From Mangrovibacillus cuniculi (GTDB lineage Bacteria; Bacillota; Bacilli; Bacillales; R1DC41), in NCBI RefSeq assembly GCF_015482585.1, contig NZ_CP049742.1, positions 1,198,501 to 1,262,500 of the forward strand: a stretch of 64,000 nucleotides of DNA. The letters are read 5' to 3'. Below are positions 1 through 9,277 of the stretch, in pieces. Position numbers and translations under genes: made by a program. The stretch's first letter is position 1, and each line of letters opens with the position of its first letter. The notes under the pieces were generated by a model that saw only the letters and a program-made list of their open reading frames with translations, searched no databases and had not been told where the DNA came from.

Positions 1-99
1 TGTACTCTGGATTGATTTAACATCATCTTGTGATAGTACACCAAGTTTATTTAAAAGTGTTGCGCAGCCAAGCACTTTTTTTTGAGTTCTGCTATTCAT
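1..99 (-). CDS. Small hypothetical protein, C-terminus beyond window edge
   Basis: An ATG at 99 follows a good AAGGAG ribosome binding site 8 bases upstream, and the frame stays open for 33 codons to the edge of the window. The visible part starts MNSRTQKKVLGCATLLNKLG and is basic, then more polar. I do not recognise the family. It reads in the same direction as odhAB but lies beyond the odhB terminator, so it is probably a separate transcript. Confidence 0.5.
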   Translation of the reverse strand, partial: MNSRTQKKVLGCATLLNKLGVLSQDDVKSIQST

Positions 100-234
100 A
101 TAGATCACTCCTTTTTATATAAATATGCATATAACTTAAAATGTTTCTTTAGGGAAACAAAATAGTTGTTTGTCTATATGGCAACTCATCAATCAATAGT
201 ATCAATGTATCTTTATCTTCATTCAAAGGGCAGG

Positions 235-269
235 AAAAAGCCGTTAGATCTGACATCTAACGGCTTTTT
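235..269. terminator. Terminator of odhAB (symmetrical)
   Basis: A perfect stem pairs 235-249 with 255-269 around a 5-base loop. It has A5 on one side and T5 on the other, so it can act in both directions. It begins 6 bases beyond the odhB stop codon. Confidence 0.9.
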
Positions 270-274
270 ACACA

Positions 275-1513
275 TTATCCTTCAAGAAGAAGATCTTCAG
301 GATTTTCTAACAGGTCTTTCACCATCTTTAAGAAACCAACGGCTTCTTTCCCGTCAATAATACGGTGATCGTAAGATAAAGCAACATACATCATTGGACG
401 ATTTTCCATTCGCTCTTTATCAATCGCTACAGGTCTTAATTGAATGGAGTGCATTCCAAGGATACCTACTTGAGGACCGTTTAAGATTGGAGTAGAAAGT
501 AAAGACCCAAACACACCACCGTTTGTAATGGTAAACGATCCACCTTGTAAGTCACTTAGAGCTAGTTTATTATCTCTTGCTTTAAGCGCTAACTCTAAAA
601 TTTCTCTTTCAATATCTGCGAAAGATTTACGGTCACAGTCTCTTACTACTGGTACGACTAATCCATCATCTGTAGAGACAGCCATACCCACATCGTAAAA
701 CTTTTTCAGTACGATTTCGTTTCCATCAATCTCTGCATTTACATATGGATATTTCTTCAATCCAGCTACAACTGCTTTTGCAAAGAATGACATAAATCCT
801 AAACGGACATCGTGTTGCTCTTGGAAGCGATCTTTCTTACGTTTACGAAGATCCATTACTGCTGTCATATCAATCTCATTAAATGTTGTTAACATTGCAG
901 CAGTCGATTGTACTTCTACCAAACGTTTTGCAATTGTTTGGCGACGGCGAGACATCTTAATTCTCTCCACTGGCTTTTCAAACTGTACTTTAGCTTTTGG
1001 TGCTTCGGCAGGTTGTTTTGCTTGAGGTGAAGGAGAAGCCGGTTGAGCAGGCTGTTGTTGATAATTCTCCACATCTTGCTTACGAACTCGCCCTAAATGA
1101 TCTTGTGTTGGTACTGTTGAAAGATCGATACCATTCTCTCTTGCATATTTACGAGCAGAAGGAGAAGCGATTGTTCTGTCCTTCTTTTCTGGAGCAGGTG
1201 GCTGAGTTTCTTCAGGTACTTTTGTTGCTTCAGGTGTTGTAGTTGTTTCTGACGAAGGTGCAGAAGTAGACGCCCCACCTTCTCCAACAACAGCAATTAC
1301 TTGCCCAACTTCCACCGTATCTCCTTCTGATGCTTTTAGTTCTTGGATGACACCAGACTCGTCAGAGATTACTTCTACGTTTACTTTATCTGTTTCTAAC
1401 TCGACAATGTATTCCCCTTTTTCTACATAATCGCCTGGTTGTTTTAACCATTGTGCAATAGTTCCCTCTGTGATTGATTCCGCTAGTTCTGGTACTTTGA
1501 TTTCTACTACCAT
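275..1513 (-). CDS. odhB: 2-oxoglutarate dehydrogenase E2, dihydrolipoamide succinyltransferase
   Basis: E2 core of the 2-oxoglutarate dehydrogenase complex (TCA cycle, cytoplasm), which passes the succinyl group from E1 to CoA. Seen: an N-terminal lipoyl domain with the lipoylated Lys in ETDKVNVEV (about residue 43), a Pro/Ala/Thr-rich linker, a peripheral-subunit-binding domain ([13 protein letters not shown], about 115-135), and the acyltransferase domain ending in the catalytic motif SYDHRIIDG (His about 383). The 412 residues fit the family. It follows odhA by 20 bases, clearly one operon, and is closed by a strong terminator. The E3 subunit is not in the window. Confidence 0.97.
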   Translation of the reverse strand: MVVEIKVPELAESITEGTIAQWLKQPGDYVEKGEYIVELETDKVNVEVISDESGVIQELKASEGDTVEVGQVIAVVGEGGASTSAPSSETTTTPEATKVPEETQPPAPEKKDRTIASPSARKYARENGIDLSTVPTQDHLGRVRKQDVENYQQQPAQPASPSPQAKQPAEAPKAKVQFEKPVERIKMSRRRQTIAKRLVEVQSTAAMLTTFNEIDMTAVMDLRKRKKDRFQEQHDVRLGFMSFFAKAVVAGLKKYPYVNAEIDGNEIVLKKFYDVGMAVSTDDGLVVPVVRDCDRKSFADIEREILELALKARDNKLALSDLQGGSFTITNGGVFGSLLSTPILNGPQVGILGMHSIQLRPVAIDKERMENRPMMYVALSYDHRIIDGKEAVGFLKMVKDLLENPEDLLLEG

Positions 1514-1533
1514 GTTCGGTTCCCCCTCAAGTA

Positions 1534-4371
1534 TTAACCCTCTAGTTTAGTTAGCGCTTCTTCGATGATACGATTTTGTTCTACGCGATGGACAACTGGG
1601 TCCCCTTCAGCTGGACTGGAACGTCTTCTTCTTCCAACATATCGAATGTCCAGTCTTCCTGCTGAGATGTCCACTAAATGAGGGAAAGCAAACGTCCATG
1701 CTCCCATATTCTTTGGTTCTTCTTGAACCCAAACAAGTTCTTTTACATTTGGATACTCATTGAGCAAGCGCTCAATCGACTGACGTGGGAATGGATAAAC
1801 TTCTTCCACGCGAGCGATATGAAGCCACTCTAATCCTTCACGATCTTTGATTGCATCTGCTAAATCAATCGCTACCTTACCAGAACAAAGAACTAGTCTT
1901 TCTACTGCTTCTTTGTTTTCCCCTAAACCAGGTTGTGCTAACAACGGTTTAAATTGTTCATTTGTAATCGCATCCGCCGTTACGGAGCTTTGAGGATGTC
2001 TTAATAAATATTTAGGTGTCATAATCACTAGTGGTCTAACTTCTTCTTTATTTAGAATAGCTGCTTGACGGCGTAAGATATGGAAATACTGCCCTGCTGT
2101 TGATACGTTTGCTACTGTCCAGTTATTTTCTGCAGCTAATGTCAAGAATCTCTCCATTCTTGCAGAAGAATGCTCTGGACCTTGCCCCTCGTATCCATGT
2201 GGTAATAACATAACTAGACCACTTTTTTGTCCCCATTTTGCGCGGCCTGAAGATACAAACTGGTCAAATAATACTTGTGCACAGTTTGCAAAATCTCCAA
2301 ATTGTGCTTCCCATAAAACTAATGTTTCGGGTGCAAACACATTGTATCCATATTCAAAACCTACTACAGCACCTTCTGTTAATGGACTGTTATAAACAGC
2401 AAAGCTTGCTTTTGTTCCTTCAACCGAATGGAGTGGTACTATACTTTCACCTGATTCTTCGTTGTGGACGACTAAATGTCTTTGAGCAAATGTTCCACGT
2501 TGGGAGTCTTGCCCTGAAAAACGTATTGGCGTTCCATCTTGTAAGATGGATGCGAAAGCAAGTGTCTCTGCATGAGCCCAATCAATTTTCCCATCTTTTG
2601 TCGTAGCATCTAAACGACGTTTTAAAATCTTTTCTAACTTTTTGTTCGGTTTAAAATCAGCTGGCCATTCTAAAAGCTGTTCATTAATACTCTTTAGACG
2701 ATTTGGCGTTAATTCCGTTCCTTCATTAGGCAAAGCTTTTGTTGCTTCTTCTGGAGGATTAAGAACTGCATCTACATTTTCATCCTTTGGTGGAACTTTT
2801 GCATAGGCAGCTTTTAATGTATCCGTTGTTGTTTGTTGAATTGCCGCTGCTTCTTCCTTGGAGATAACATTATCTTGAATTAATTTATCTTCATAAAGAG
2901 CACGAACAGTTTTATGTTGATGTATTTTTTTATACATTATCGGGTTTGTTACCATCGGCTCGTCCATTTCGTTGTGTCCGAACCTTCTATAACCAATAAG
3001 ATCTATGACAAAGTCTTTACCAAACTGATCACGGTAGTCATAAGCTAAAATAGCTGCTTGAATTACTGCATCAGGATCATCAGCATTTACATGTAAAATT
3101 GGTACTTCAAAGCCTTTTGCTGTATCGGAGGCATACTTTGTAGATCTAGAATCCGCTGATTCAGTAGTAAATCCAATTGTATTATTGGCAATGATATGAA
3201 TAGATCCCCCTGTTTGGAATCCTTTTAAACCAGACATATTTAATGTCTCAGGAACTACACCTTGACCTGGGAATGCAGCATCGCCATGAATTAAAATTGC
3301 GTAAGCAGATTTTTCATTCAATTCAGCTGTGCCGACTACTGTTCTGTTCTCTTGAGCTGCTCTTGTATACCCAACCACTACAGGACTAACTACTTCTAAG
3401 TGACTTGGGTTATTTGCAAGCGTAATTCTAGCACTCACTTCTTCCCCTTTTTTCACTTTTCGATCTCCACCAAGGTGATATTTCACATCTCCTGTCCAAC
3501 CATATGTAATACCGATTGAACCTTCTGAAGGGATCAAATCTTTGCTTGGTGCATGTTGAAACTCCGCAAAAACCATCTCATATGGTTTATTTAACACGTG
3601 AGTGAGCACATTTAAACGACCTCGGTGAGCCATTCCAATATTGACTGTTCTTGCGCCTTTTTCCACGGAATACGATATCATTTCATCTAATAGAGGTACT
3701 AACATCTCAAGACCCTCAATAGAGAATCTTTTCTGACCGACAAACGTACGGTGAATGAAATGTTCAAACCCTTCAACTTCACCCAGTCTTTTTAAAAGCG
3801 CTTTCTTTGCGTCTGCAGTGCGTTCTGAACGCAAATGAGCCATCACTTCTACTTGCTCTCTTAGCCAAGCTCGTTCTTTGACATCATGGACGTGAGAGAA
3901 CTCATATGCTATTGACCTAGTATATAAATCTTTTAAGTAATAAATTGCATCAAGCCCATTTTTTATCGTTGCAGGAGCATTTGGTAATAAATAATGAACT
4001 GGAATAGACCTTAAGTCTTCTTCCGATAAATCGTACGTAGACAAGTCGATTCTCAACGTATCTTTTGGTTGATCATTCAACGGATAAATATCAGCTGCAA
4101 GATGACCGTACATTCGTATGTTGTCGGCTAGTTTTGTTGCTGAGACGACTTTCGTCAAAAATTCTGTTGAAATTCCTACTTCAGGAGATAAACCTGGTTC
4201 ACTTTTTTGCCATTGATCAGGAGAACCCCACTGATCAAACATTTCCTTCATCTCTGAATCTACAGATGAAGAATCTTCTAAATAACGGTCATACATCTCC
4301 ATCATGTATCCAAGGTTAGGACCATGGAAAATATCCCACGGATTTACCTTGGCTGTCAGTTGTTGTTTCAT
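1534..4371 (-). CDS. odhA: 2-oxoglutarate dehydrogenase E1 component
   Basis: Thiamine-diphosphate-dependent E1 subunit that decarboxylates 2-oxoglutarate in the TCA cycle. The frame is open further upstream, but the ATG at 4371 has GGAGG 9 bases before it and gives 945 residues beginning [20 protein letters not shown], matching the length and N-terminal shape of B. subtilis OdhA (944 aa). Seen: [11 protein letters not shown] and [12 protein letters not shown] in the ThDP-binding half, and the C-terminal transketolase-like half with [16 protein letters not shown]. First gene of odhAB. A cre-like site upstream suggests carbon catabolite repression by CcpA. Confidence 0.96.
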   Translation of the reverse strand: MKQQLTAKVNPWDIFHGPNLGYMMEMYDRYLEDSSSVDSEMKEMFDQWGSPDQWQKSEPGLSPEVGISTEFLTKVVSATKLADNIRMYGHLAADIYPLNDQPKDTLRIDLSTYDLSEEDLRSIPVHYLLPNAPATIKNGLDAIYYLKDLYTRSIAYEFSHVHDVKERAWLREQVEVMAHLRSERTADAKKALLKRLGEVEGFEHFIHRTFVGQKRFSIEGLEMLVPLLDEMISYSVEKGARTVNIGMAHRGRLNVLTHVLNKPYEMVFAEFQHAPSKDLIPSEGSIGITYGWTGDVKYHLGGDRKVKKGEEVSARITLANNPSHLEVVSPVVVGYTRAAQENRTVVGTAELNEKSAYAILIHGDAAFPGQGVVPETLNMSGLKGFQTGGSIHIIANNTIGFTTESADSRSTKYASDTAKGFEVPILHVNADDPDAVIQAAILAYDYRDQFGKDFVIDLIGYRRFGHNEMDEPMVTNPIMYKKIHQHKTVRALYEDKLIQDNVISKEEAAAIQQTTTDTLKAAYAKVPPKDENVDAVLNPPEEATKALPNEGTELTPNRLKSINEQLLEWPADFKPNKKLEKILKRRLDATTKDGKIDWAHAETLAFASILQDGTPIRFSGQDSQRGTFAQRHLVVHNEESGESIVPLHSVEGTKASFAVYNSPLTEGAVVGFEYGYNVFAPETLVLWEAQFGDFANCAQVLFDQFVSSGRAKWGQKSGLVMLLPHGYEGQGPEHSSARMERFLTLAAENNWTVANVSTAGQYFHILRRQAAILNKEEVRPLVIMTPKYLLRHPQSSVTADAITNEQFKPLLAQPGLGENKEAVERLVLCSGKVAIDLADAIKDREGLEWLHIARVEEVYPFPRQSIERLLNEYPNVKELVWVQEEPKNMGAWTFAFPHLVDISAGRLDIRYVGRRRRSSPAEGDPVVHRVEQNRIIEEALTKLEG

Positions 4372-4481
4372 ACTGAAAAACCTCCAACCATCGCCCTTAA
4401 TTTTCATTGTTGCTAGACTACTAACCATGTCTATGCATGTCTTCCCCTGTTTGTGCATTACAACACAAGTTTAACAAATCA

Positions 4482-4495
4482 GTGAAACGCTTACA
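4482..4495 (-). promoter_or_regulatory. CcpA cre site of odhAB
   Basis: On the minus strand this reads TGTAAGCGTTTCAC, which fits the Bacillus cre consensus (TGWAARCGYTWNCW) at every constrained position. It overlaps the predicted transcription start, a position that normally gives repression. CcpA repression of TCA-cycle genes is known in B. subtilis; the assignment here is by inference. Confidence 0.6.
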
Positions 4496-4500
4496 TTACT

Positions 4501-4529
4501 ATTCTATCACTGTCTCAAAAGATGATAAA
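4501..4529 (-). promoter_or_regulatory. Candidate sigma-A promoter of odhAB
   Basis: On the minus strand, TAGAAT at 4506-4501 is preceded by TGA, giving an extended -10. A weak -35 (TTTATC) lies 17 bases upstream at 4529-4524. An alternative pairing (TTGAGA at 4518-4513 with TGTAAG) is less convincing. Confidence 0.45.
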
Positions 4530-4643
4530 GTGAAAATAAAAAATAATCACAAACTTTCTAATGTGAACAATTTCTACCACCTCATCTTACACCTATTAGC
4601 AAAAAAATCCAACTATTTTATAACATATTTTTAAGGAACAAGT

Positions 4644-4671
4644 ACCCTCTTTTTCCATAAGGCATAGGCTA
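4644..4671 (+). promoter_or_regulatory. Candidate sigma-K promoter for the Hsp20-like gene
   Basis: AC at 4644-4645 is followed after 17 bases by CATAGGCTA at 4663-4671. This fits the late mother-cell sigma-K pattern (AC, 16-17 bases, CATANNNTA) and would start transcription about 25 bases before the gene. The consensus is short, so chance is possible. Confidence 0.35.
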
Positions 4672-4704
4672 TAAAAAAGGCTAATTTGTAAAGAGGGTGA
4701 AAGC

Positions 4705-5148
4705 ATGTTTCCTTGGAAGTCTTTGTTCCCATTTCAACAGAAGGAAATTGGCGGCTTGTTAAAACCGTTTAATCCAAATGACGTGGAACAATATATACAA
4801 TCTATGATGGGAAAAGCTATGCAAGGTAACTTCGGGCAATCTGATAGTAGTTCAGGTGTTAAAGCTTCGGATGGTCATCATGACAATATAGAAGTGTTCG
4901 AAACACATGAACATGTATTTGTAAAAGTGAAGAAATCAGAGGAAGACATGAAGGATTTAAGAGTTTTTCATACATCAAACCAAGCTATTTTATCTTCAAA
5001 AGAAAGAGAGGAAGAGCAAACGATAATTACTCTTCCTTCTTTAGTGCATAGAAAAGGATGTATTGCAAAGTACCGAGATGGCTTACTCGTTTTAACATTT
5101 ACGAAGCAAGACGATATGCAATTTTCCGAAGTTGATATTCGAGAGTAA
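4705..5148 (+). CDS. Hsp20-like protein, probably spore-associated
   Basis: A 147-residue protein with a weak alpha-crystallin (Hsp20) fold: an N-terminal part beginning MFPWKSLFPF, a Gly/Ser-rich low-complexity stretch near 50-58, then the beta-rich region from about 60 to 145, ending in a family-like segment YRDGLLVLTF. The conserved A-x-x-x-N-G-V-L of true small heat-shock proteins is degenerate (YRDGLLV). Bacillus spore coat proteins such as CotM and CotP have this type of domain. The sigma-K-like promoter upstream agrees with a late sporulation role, but the function is inferred. The ribosome binding site (GAGGGTG) fixes the start. Confidence 0.65.
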   Translation: MFPWKSLFPFQQKEIGGLLKPFNPNDVEQYIQSMMGKAMQGNFGQSDSSSGVKASDGHHDNIEVFETHEHVFVKVKKSEEDMKDLRVFHTSNQAILSSKEREEEQTIITLPSLVHRKGCIAKYRDGLLVLTFTKQDDMQFSEVDIRE

Positions 5149-5162
5149 CGTGCTTTTCTTCA

Positions 5163-5282
5163 TTAATCGTATACGTCTTCTCCCTTTAAACGCTTAACTT
5201 CCTTTTCTAAAGAATCTAAACGTTTATGTATTCGATAGAATATTGGTAAATAAGCGATCACTAAAATGATCATCCATCCCAT
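5163..5282 (-). CDS. 39-residue single-pass membrane protein
   Basis: A small gene with a ribosome binding site (AGAGGTG) before ATG at 5282. The product starts MGWMIILVIAYLPIFYRIHK: one N-terminal transmembrane segment followed by a charged amphipathic tail (RLDSLEKEVKRLKG) that could form a short coiled coil. It lies 104 bases beyond the histidine kinase gene on the same strand, with a 15-bp hairpin between them. It resembles the many small Bacillus membrane proteins of the type helix plus coiled coil. Family not recognised. Confidence 0.6.
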   Translation of the reverse strand: MGWMIILVIAYLPIFYRIHKRLDSLEKEVKRLKGEDVYD

Positions 5283-5308
5283 TCCTAACACCTCTCTTAA
5301 ATTTATTA

Positions 5309-5354
5309 AGTAAACTCATCGTTGAATGAAACATAGAAAAACGATGAGTTTACT
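5309..5354. other. 15-bp perfect inverted repeat between kinase and small gene
   Basis: 5309-5323 pairs exactly with 5340-5354 around a 16-base loop. No T-run follows in either direction except a short one inside the loop, so this is not a standard terminator. It could be an RNA-processing site, an attenuator or an operator for the small membrane protein gene. Confidence 0.5.
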
Positions 5355-5386
5355 GTATCAGCTATTAGTGTTCTCCCCTGCACCGT

Positions 5387-6808
5387 TCATTCGTTTTTTT
5401 CATCTATCTTCTTAAAGAAACAATATACTGTGGTCCCTACGCCTAGCTCACTTTCAATAGTTATATGACCCATATGCCCTTCCATTAACCTTTTGGCAAT
5501 GGATAAACCCAGACCATTGCCACCTACATTTCTACTTCTTGCTTTATCAACCCGATAAAATCGGTGAAATAACTTTGGTACGTCTTCTTTAGGAATTCCT
5601 TCTCCCTTGTCGGTGATAGCTAATGTAAAGAAATCGTTCTCTTCTTTTAAAGATAAGGTAATTGGTTTTCCACCACCATATTTTACTGCATTATCTAACA
5701 AGATAATTAATAATTGTTGTAGATGATGTTCTGAAAAATGAATTGCAGTATGTGGTAGCATAGAGTTTTTTTGAAATAGATAGTCTTGCTTTGGATAGAC
5801 TAAGCGAAGATTTTTCAACACACTTTCAATCGTATCTTCTAAATTACTTTCCGCATCCTGTTCAAAGTCTTCTCTTTCTGCTCTTGTTAACGTTAGTAAA
5901 TCGTCCACCAAGTGCTTTAATCGCTTCAACTCCTGTAAAGAAGCATCTAAGCTCTCTTCTAACACCTCAGGGTCATTTTTTCCCCAACGATTAACTAAGT
6001 TCAAATGCCCCTCTAATACTTGAATTGGTGTCCGTAATTCATGCGAAGCATCTTCTACAAATCTTTTTTGTTGAGAGAAGTTATGCTCAATTGTTTGCAT
6101 CATATGGTTAAAGACTCTAGTAAGTTCTGCAATTTCATCATTTGCTTCCCCTACATCCAACCTTTTTTGAAAGCCACCCTTTTGAATTGCAGCCATTGTA
6201 TTTGACAACCTTTTCAGCGGTTGTAAAAATTGACGCGCTAAGAGAAATCCAAACATTGCACTCACGAATAGTGCTGCTGCACCAAACAGAAGTAGAGAAC
6301 CAAATAATCGATCCATCATTGTTTGAAATCTATTTAATGGATGAATGACTTCTACATAACCATTAAAATCAGTAGAAGTAATAGGGGATCTTCCCACAAT
6401 GATATTCTCTTTTCCTGTTTGGTACTTTTGAATTTCTCGATCTTTAATTGGTTTGAATGGTAGTAAGTAGTCTGTCTTTCGATTAGAGCTTTTTACAGAG
6501 AAAACCTCACGGCCATCGTTAGCAATAATTCGAATGGTTTGGTTACGTTCATTAATTTGATTAATGAGTTCTCGACTTTGATAGATGTCTTCCATCGTAA
6601 CAACCGGTCCTCTTTGTTGATAGAAAACTGTTAAATCATCTAATACTTGCCTGACGTTACGTTCTTCTTCCCTAATCATCCAATTTTGAATTAATACGTA
6701 TTGACCAAAGCTATACAAAAAGAAAGTTAAAAAAATCACAGAGCTAGCTACAATAGACCACTTCACTTTAATGGAACTTTGCTTAAAAGCTTTGATTAGT
6801 TTTTTCAT
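5387..6808 (-). CDS. Two-component sensor histidine kinase, ArlS-like
   Basis: Membrane sensor kinase of 473 residues. Order: transmembrane helix near 17-40, extracellular sensor of about 130 residues, second transmembrane helix near 170-190, HAMP linker, HisKA with SHELRTPIQVLEGHL (phospho-accepting His), and a HATPase with the N box (LLDNAVKYGG), G1 (DKGEGIP) and G2 (GGNGLGLSIAK). All catalytic motifs are intact. The domain plan and the partner regulator look like the ArlRS (Staphylococcus) and YkoGH (B. subtilis) group. It overlaps the regulator gene by 4 bases (ATGA), so the two are translationally coupled. Confidence 0.88.
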   Translation of the reverse strand: MKKLIKAFKQSSIKVKWSIVASSVIFLTFFLYSFGQYVLIQNWMIREEERNVRQVLDDLTVFYQQRGPVVTMEDIYQSRELINQINERNQTIRIIANDGREVFSVKSSNRKTDYLLPFKPIKDREIQKYQTGKENIIVGRSPITSTDFNGYVEVIHPLNRFQTMMDRLFGSLLLFGAAALFVSAMFGFLLARQFLQPLKRLSNTMAAIQKGGFQKRLDVGEANDEIAELTRVFNHMMQTIEHNFSQQKRFVEDASHELRTPIQVLEGHLNLVNRWGKNDPEVLEESLDASLQELKRLKHLVDDLLTLTRAEREDFEQDAESNLEDTIESVLKNLRLVYPKQDYLFQKNSMLPHTAIHFSEHHLQQLLIILLDNAVKYGGGKPITLSLKEENDFFTLAITDKGEGIPKEDVPKLFHRFYRVDKARSRNVGGNGLGLSIAKRLMEGHMGHITIESELGVGTTVYCFFKKIDEKNE

Positions 6809-7482
6809 GTTCGAATCACATATCCAGTACCACGTACCGTTTCAATATAACGATCCTTATGTTCTATATCTAATTTGTTTCTTAAATATCGTATATAGAC
6901 GTCGATGACATTGGTTTCTACATCGGTGTCATATCCCCATACTTTTTCTAATAAGACATCTCGTGTTAAGACAATATCTTTGTTTTCTAATAGGGTATAT
7001 AACAAATCAAATTCTCTTTTCGTGAGTTCGATGTTTTCTTCGCCTTTCTTTACTAACCTTGCTTTTGGATCAACAGACAAATCATCATGTACAATCATTT
7101 CCGTGTTACCATTTGCTGGTTTTGTTCTCCTAAAATGAGCTCGCATTCTTGCTAGTAACTCTTCAATAGCAAATGGTTTAACGATGTAATCATCTGCTCC
7201 TAGATCTAATCCAGAAACCCGATCCATTATATGATCTCTAGCAGTTATCATTAATATTGGTGTGTCTTTTTCTTGTCTTATGCGTCTACAAACTTCTAAA
7301 CCATTAAGTTCAGGCAGCATCAAGTCTAATAAGATCATATCCCATTCATGAGTTAATGCTTCCTCTAAACCTTCTCGACCATTTTGACAAGTATTTGTTT
7401 CGTACCCCTCATGTTGGAGTTCCAGTTCCATGAATCTAGCAATATTTTTTTCATCCTCAATTATTAATACACGCTTTTTCAC
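6805..7482 (-). CDS. OmpR-family response regulator, ArlR-like
   Basis: Receiver domain with phospho-acceptor Asp at about 53 (LLDLMLP), acidic pair near 10, conserved Lys in VKPF, then a winged-helix DNA-binding domain ending VIDVYIRYLRNKL and VRGTGYVI. The frame is open to 7497, but the ATG at 7488 is only 2 bases from the GGAGG site. The GTG at 7482 is 8 bases from it and gives a standard start MKKRVLIIEDE, so I use it (225 aa). The sequence around LELEL and ADDYIVKPF is closest in style to S. aureus ArlR. Confidence 0.88.
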   Translation of the reverse strand: MKKRVLIIEDEKNIARFMELELQHEGYETNTCQNGREGLEEALTHEWDMILLDLMLPELNGLEVCRRIRQEKDTPILMITARDHIMDRVSGLDLGADDYIVKPFAIEELLARMRAHFRRTKPANGNTEMIVHDDLSVDPKARLVKKGEENIELTKREFDLLYTLLENKDIVLTRDVLLEKVWGYDTDVETNVIDVYIRYLRNKLDIEHKDRYIETVRGTGYVIRT

Positions 7483-7656
7483 TAACATTTCCTCCAATTG
7501 TATAACTTGTCTCCATTATATGTTTTTTTTACAGTATCATAAAGTTTTCTAAATACCTATTAGAAAGGTATCTAAAAATGCAGACTTCTTACCCATGTTC
7601 CGTTATAATCAAATAGTTATCTTTAGCATCAATGCAAAAAGATTTTGGAGGTTTTT

Positions 7657-8919
7657 ATGCTTTTCCTTTCATTTTTAAAACCGTTAATTGTTAACTACAC
7701 AATCATGTTTTCACTAGCATTTAACCTAAATTTACTAGCTCCTTTTAAAGACAACAAAGAAAAGTTAACAAAACGTCAATTCCTTGTGTATAGTTTGGGA
7801 TTTTCTTTTACTGGGGTACTTTGTATGTTGTATCCTATTGAATCTTTAGGAGAAACCAATTTCGATCTAAGAATGGTGTTAATATTAGTAGGTGCGATCT
7901 ATTTTGGTCTTATACCTAGCTTTATCATTTTTTTAATTATATCTATAGGAAGAATCATAATAGGGGGCGAATTTGTTTTTCTTGGATTACTAATAAATTT
8001 TACGGCATTTGTTGTACCTCATATGTTCAAACGTTTTTTTAATCCTTTTGAAAAACAGTTTTTAATTAGATGTATAGCCTTTTACTTTGTCTATTTCATT
8101 ATCACAAATATATTAGTTTACAACATGGTACCATTTGTTCAAATGTCTTTCTTGCTTACATATAACACAGCATTTTTTGCGACCTATCTTGCACTATTGT
8201 TTCTCTTAGAAAAACTAAAAGATGTAAATAGACAAGTCGAGGAAGCAACATATTTACAAAACGTACATACTATTGGTCAAATGGCTGCAGCATTTGCACA
8301 TGAAATTAGAAACCCTATTACAACTGTTAGAGGTTTTATTCAGTATTTAAGTACAGAAAATCATCACAAAGATTTATCTAAGTTTTCCCCTCTAATTTTA
8401 GAGGAATTAGATCGAACAAACCAAGTCATAACTGATTATTTACAATTAGCTAAACCTAGAAAACCTATTATAGATTCCTTTATGGTAGATCGAATTGTAA
8501 AAGATACTATTTCTATGGTTGCACCGTCTGCAACGTTTCAAGGAATCCGGTTCGAACAAGAACTTTCTCCGCATTTATTTATGAAAGCTGATGGTCAACA
8601 CGTAAAACAATGCCTGTTAAATATTTTACTTAACAGTGTCGAAGCATCTCCTCCTAACAGTGTGATAAACGTCAGTAGTGGAATTTGTTCCAAAAAGCTA
8701 TTTGCATTTATTTCTGTTACGGATTATGGAGTTGGAATGACCACTGAGGAATTAGAGAAAGTTGGAATCCTCCATTACACTACCAAAACAACAGGAACTG
8801 GAATTGGATCTATGGTAGTGAACAGGTTATTACGTGAAATGAATGGTTCTGTGAAATATGAAAGTGTAAAAAATGAGTTTACAAAAGTAACCATGTTCTT
8901 ACCACTTCATCAAGATTGA
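7657..8919 (+). CDS. Membrane sensor histidine kinase, KinB-like
   Basis: A 420-residue kinase with five or six N-terminal transmembrane helices resembling the 5TM-LYT sensor type, a short linker, HisKA (FAHEIRNPITTVRG, His about 215), and a HATPase with NSVEAS, DYGVGM and TGTGIGSMVV. There is almost no extracytoplasmic domain, so the membrane helices are probably the sensor. No response regulator is adjacent, as is usual for phosphorelay kinases of sporulation such as KinB, which has the same plan. Start fixed by GGAGG 6 bases before ATG. Its signal is unknown. Confidence 0.82.
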   Translation: MLFLSFLKPLIVNYTIMFSLAFNLNLLAPFKDNKEKLTKRQFLVYSLGFSFTGVLCMLYPIESLGETNFDLRMVLILVGAIYFGLIPSFIIFLIISIGRIIIGGEFVFLGLLINFTAFVVPHMFKRFFNPFEKQFLIRCIAFYFVYFIITNILVYNMVPFVQMSFLLTYNTAFFATYLALLFLLEKLKDVNRQVEEATYLQNVHTIGQMAAAFAHEIRNPITTVRGFIQYLSTENHHKDLSKFSPLILEELDRTNQVITDYLQLAKPRKPIIDSFMVDRIVKDTISMVAPSATFQGIRFEQELSPHLFMKADGQHVKQCLLNILLNSVEASPPNSVINVSSGICSKKLFAFISVTDYGVGMTTEELEKVGILHYTTKTTGTGIGSMVVNRLLREMNGSVKYESVKNEFTKVTMFLPLHQD

Positions 8920-8943
8920 ATAATTTTCCTATTTGTGTGTAAG

Positions 8944-8965
8944 GCTAAACTCGGAGGTGTTTAGC
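8944..8965 (+). promoter_or_regulatory. Hairpin presenting the ribosome binding site in its loop
   Basis: GCTAAAC (8944-8950) pairs with GTTTAGC (8959-8965), leaving TCGGAGGT as loop. The start codon TTG follows at once. The arrangement could expose or modulate the Shine-Dalgarno sequence; it may also be the foot of the upstream transcript. Confidence 0.45.
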
Positions 8966-9121
8966 TTGTACAAAAAAGAAAAAGATAGCGTTGATTTACC
9001 GATTACGAATTTACACGCCAGTCCTAACGAACAACTATTTCTTCTAACTTCTTTGACAGAAGAGTCAATGAAATCTTTTTATCCTGGAGATGAAGAAAAT
9101 GTTGATCCGCGTTTAAGATGA
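8966..9121 (+). CDS. 51-residue hypothetical protein
   Basis: TTG start at 8966, placed 8 bases from GGAGG. The product is hydrophilic and acidic at the end (YPGDEENVDPRLR), with no membrane segment or Cys motif. It lies 46 bases after the KinB-like kinase and shares its terminator, so it is probably co-transcribed. I do not recognise the family. Confidence 0.55.
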   Translation: MYKKEKDSVDLPITNLHASPNEQLFLLTSLTEESMKSFYPGDEENVDPRLR

Positions 9122-9125
9122 TAAT

Positions 9126-9160
9126 AAAAAAGACAAAGTCATTTCTGCTTTGTCTTTTTA
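9126..9160. terminator. Terminator
   Basis: The arms AAAAAGACAAAG and CTTTGTCTTTTT enclose a 9-base loop and end in T5. It lies directly after the 51-residue gene. Confidence 0.85.
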
Positions 9161-9187
9161 TTATTTGTTATGTAATCATTTTGTAAA

Positions 9188-9212
9188 GCAACTTTTGCAT
9201 GATGTAAGTTGC
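9188..9212 (+). promoter_or_regulatory. Inverted repeat before the YcgR-like gene
   Basis: GCAACTT (9188-9194) and AAGTTGC (9206-9212) are perfect 7-base arms separated by 11 bases, about 65 bases before the permease gene. The size suits a dimeric repressor operator. It does not match the B. subtilis Zur or Fur box. Confidence 0.3.
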
Positions 9213-9277
9213 GATACATAGTCTATTTTAGTAGTCTAATAGAATAACGATAGAATACTTTATATGCGAGGTAATGA

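Noticed and set aside
9240-9277. Zur or Fur box before the YcgR-like gene
   Set aside because: No match to the inverted repeat TCGTAATNATTACGA or to the Fur 7-1-7 pattern could be read.
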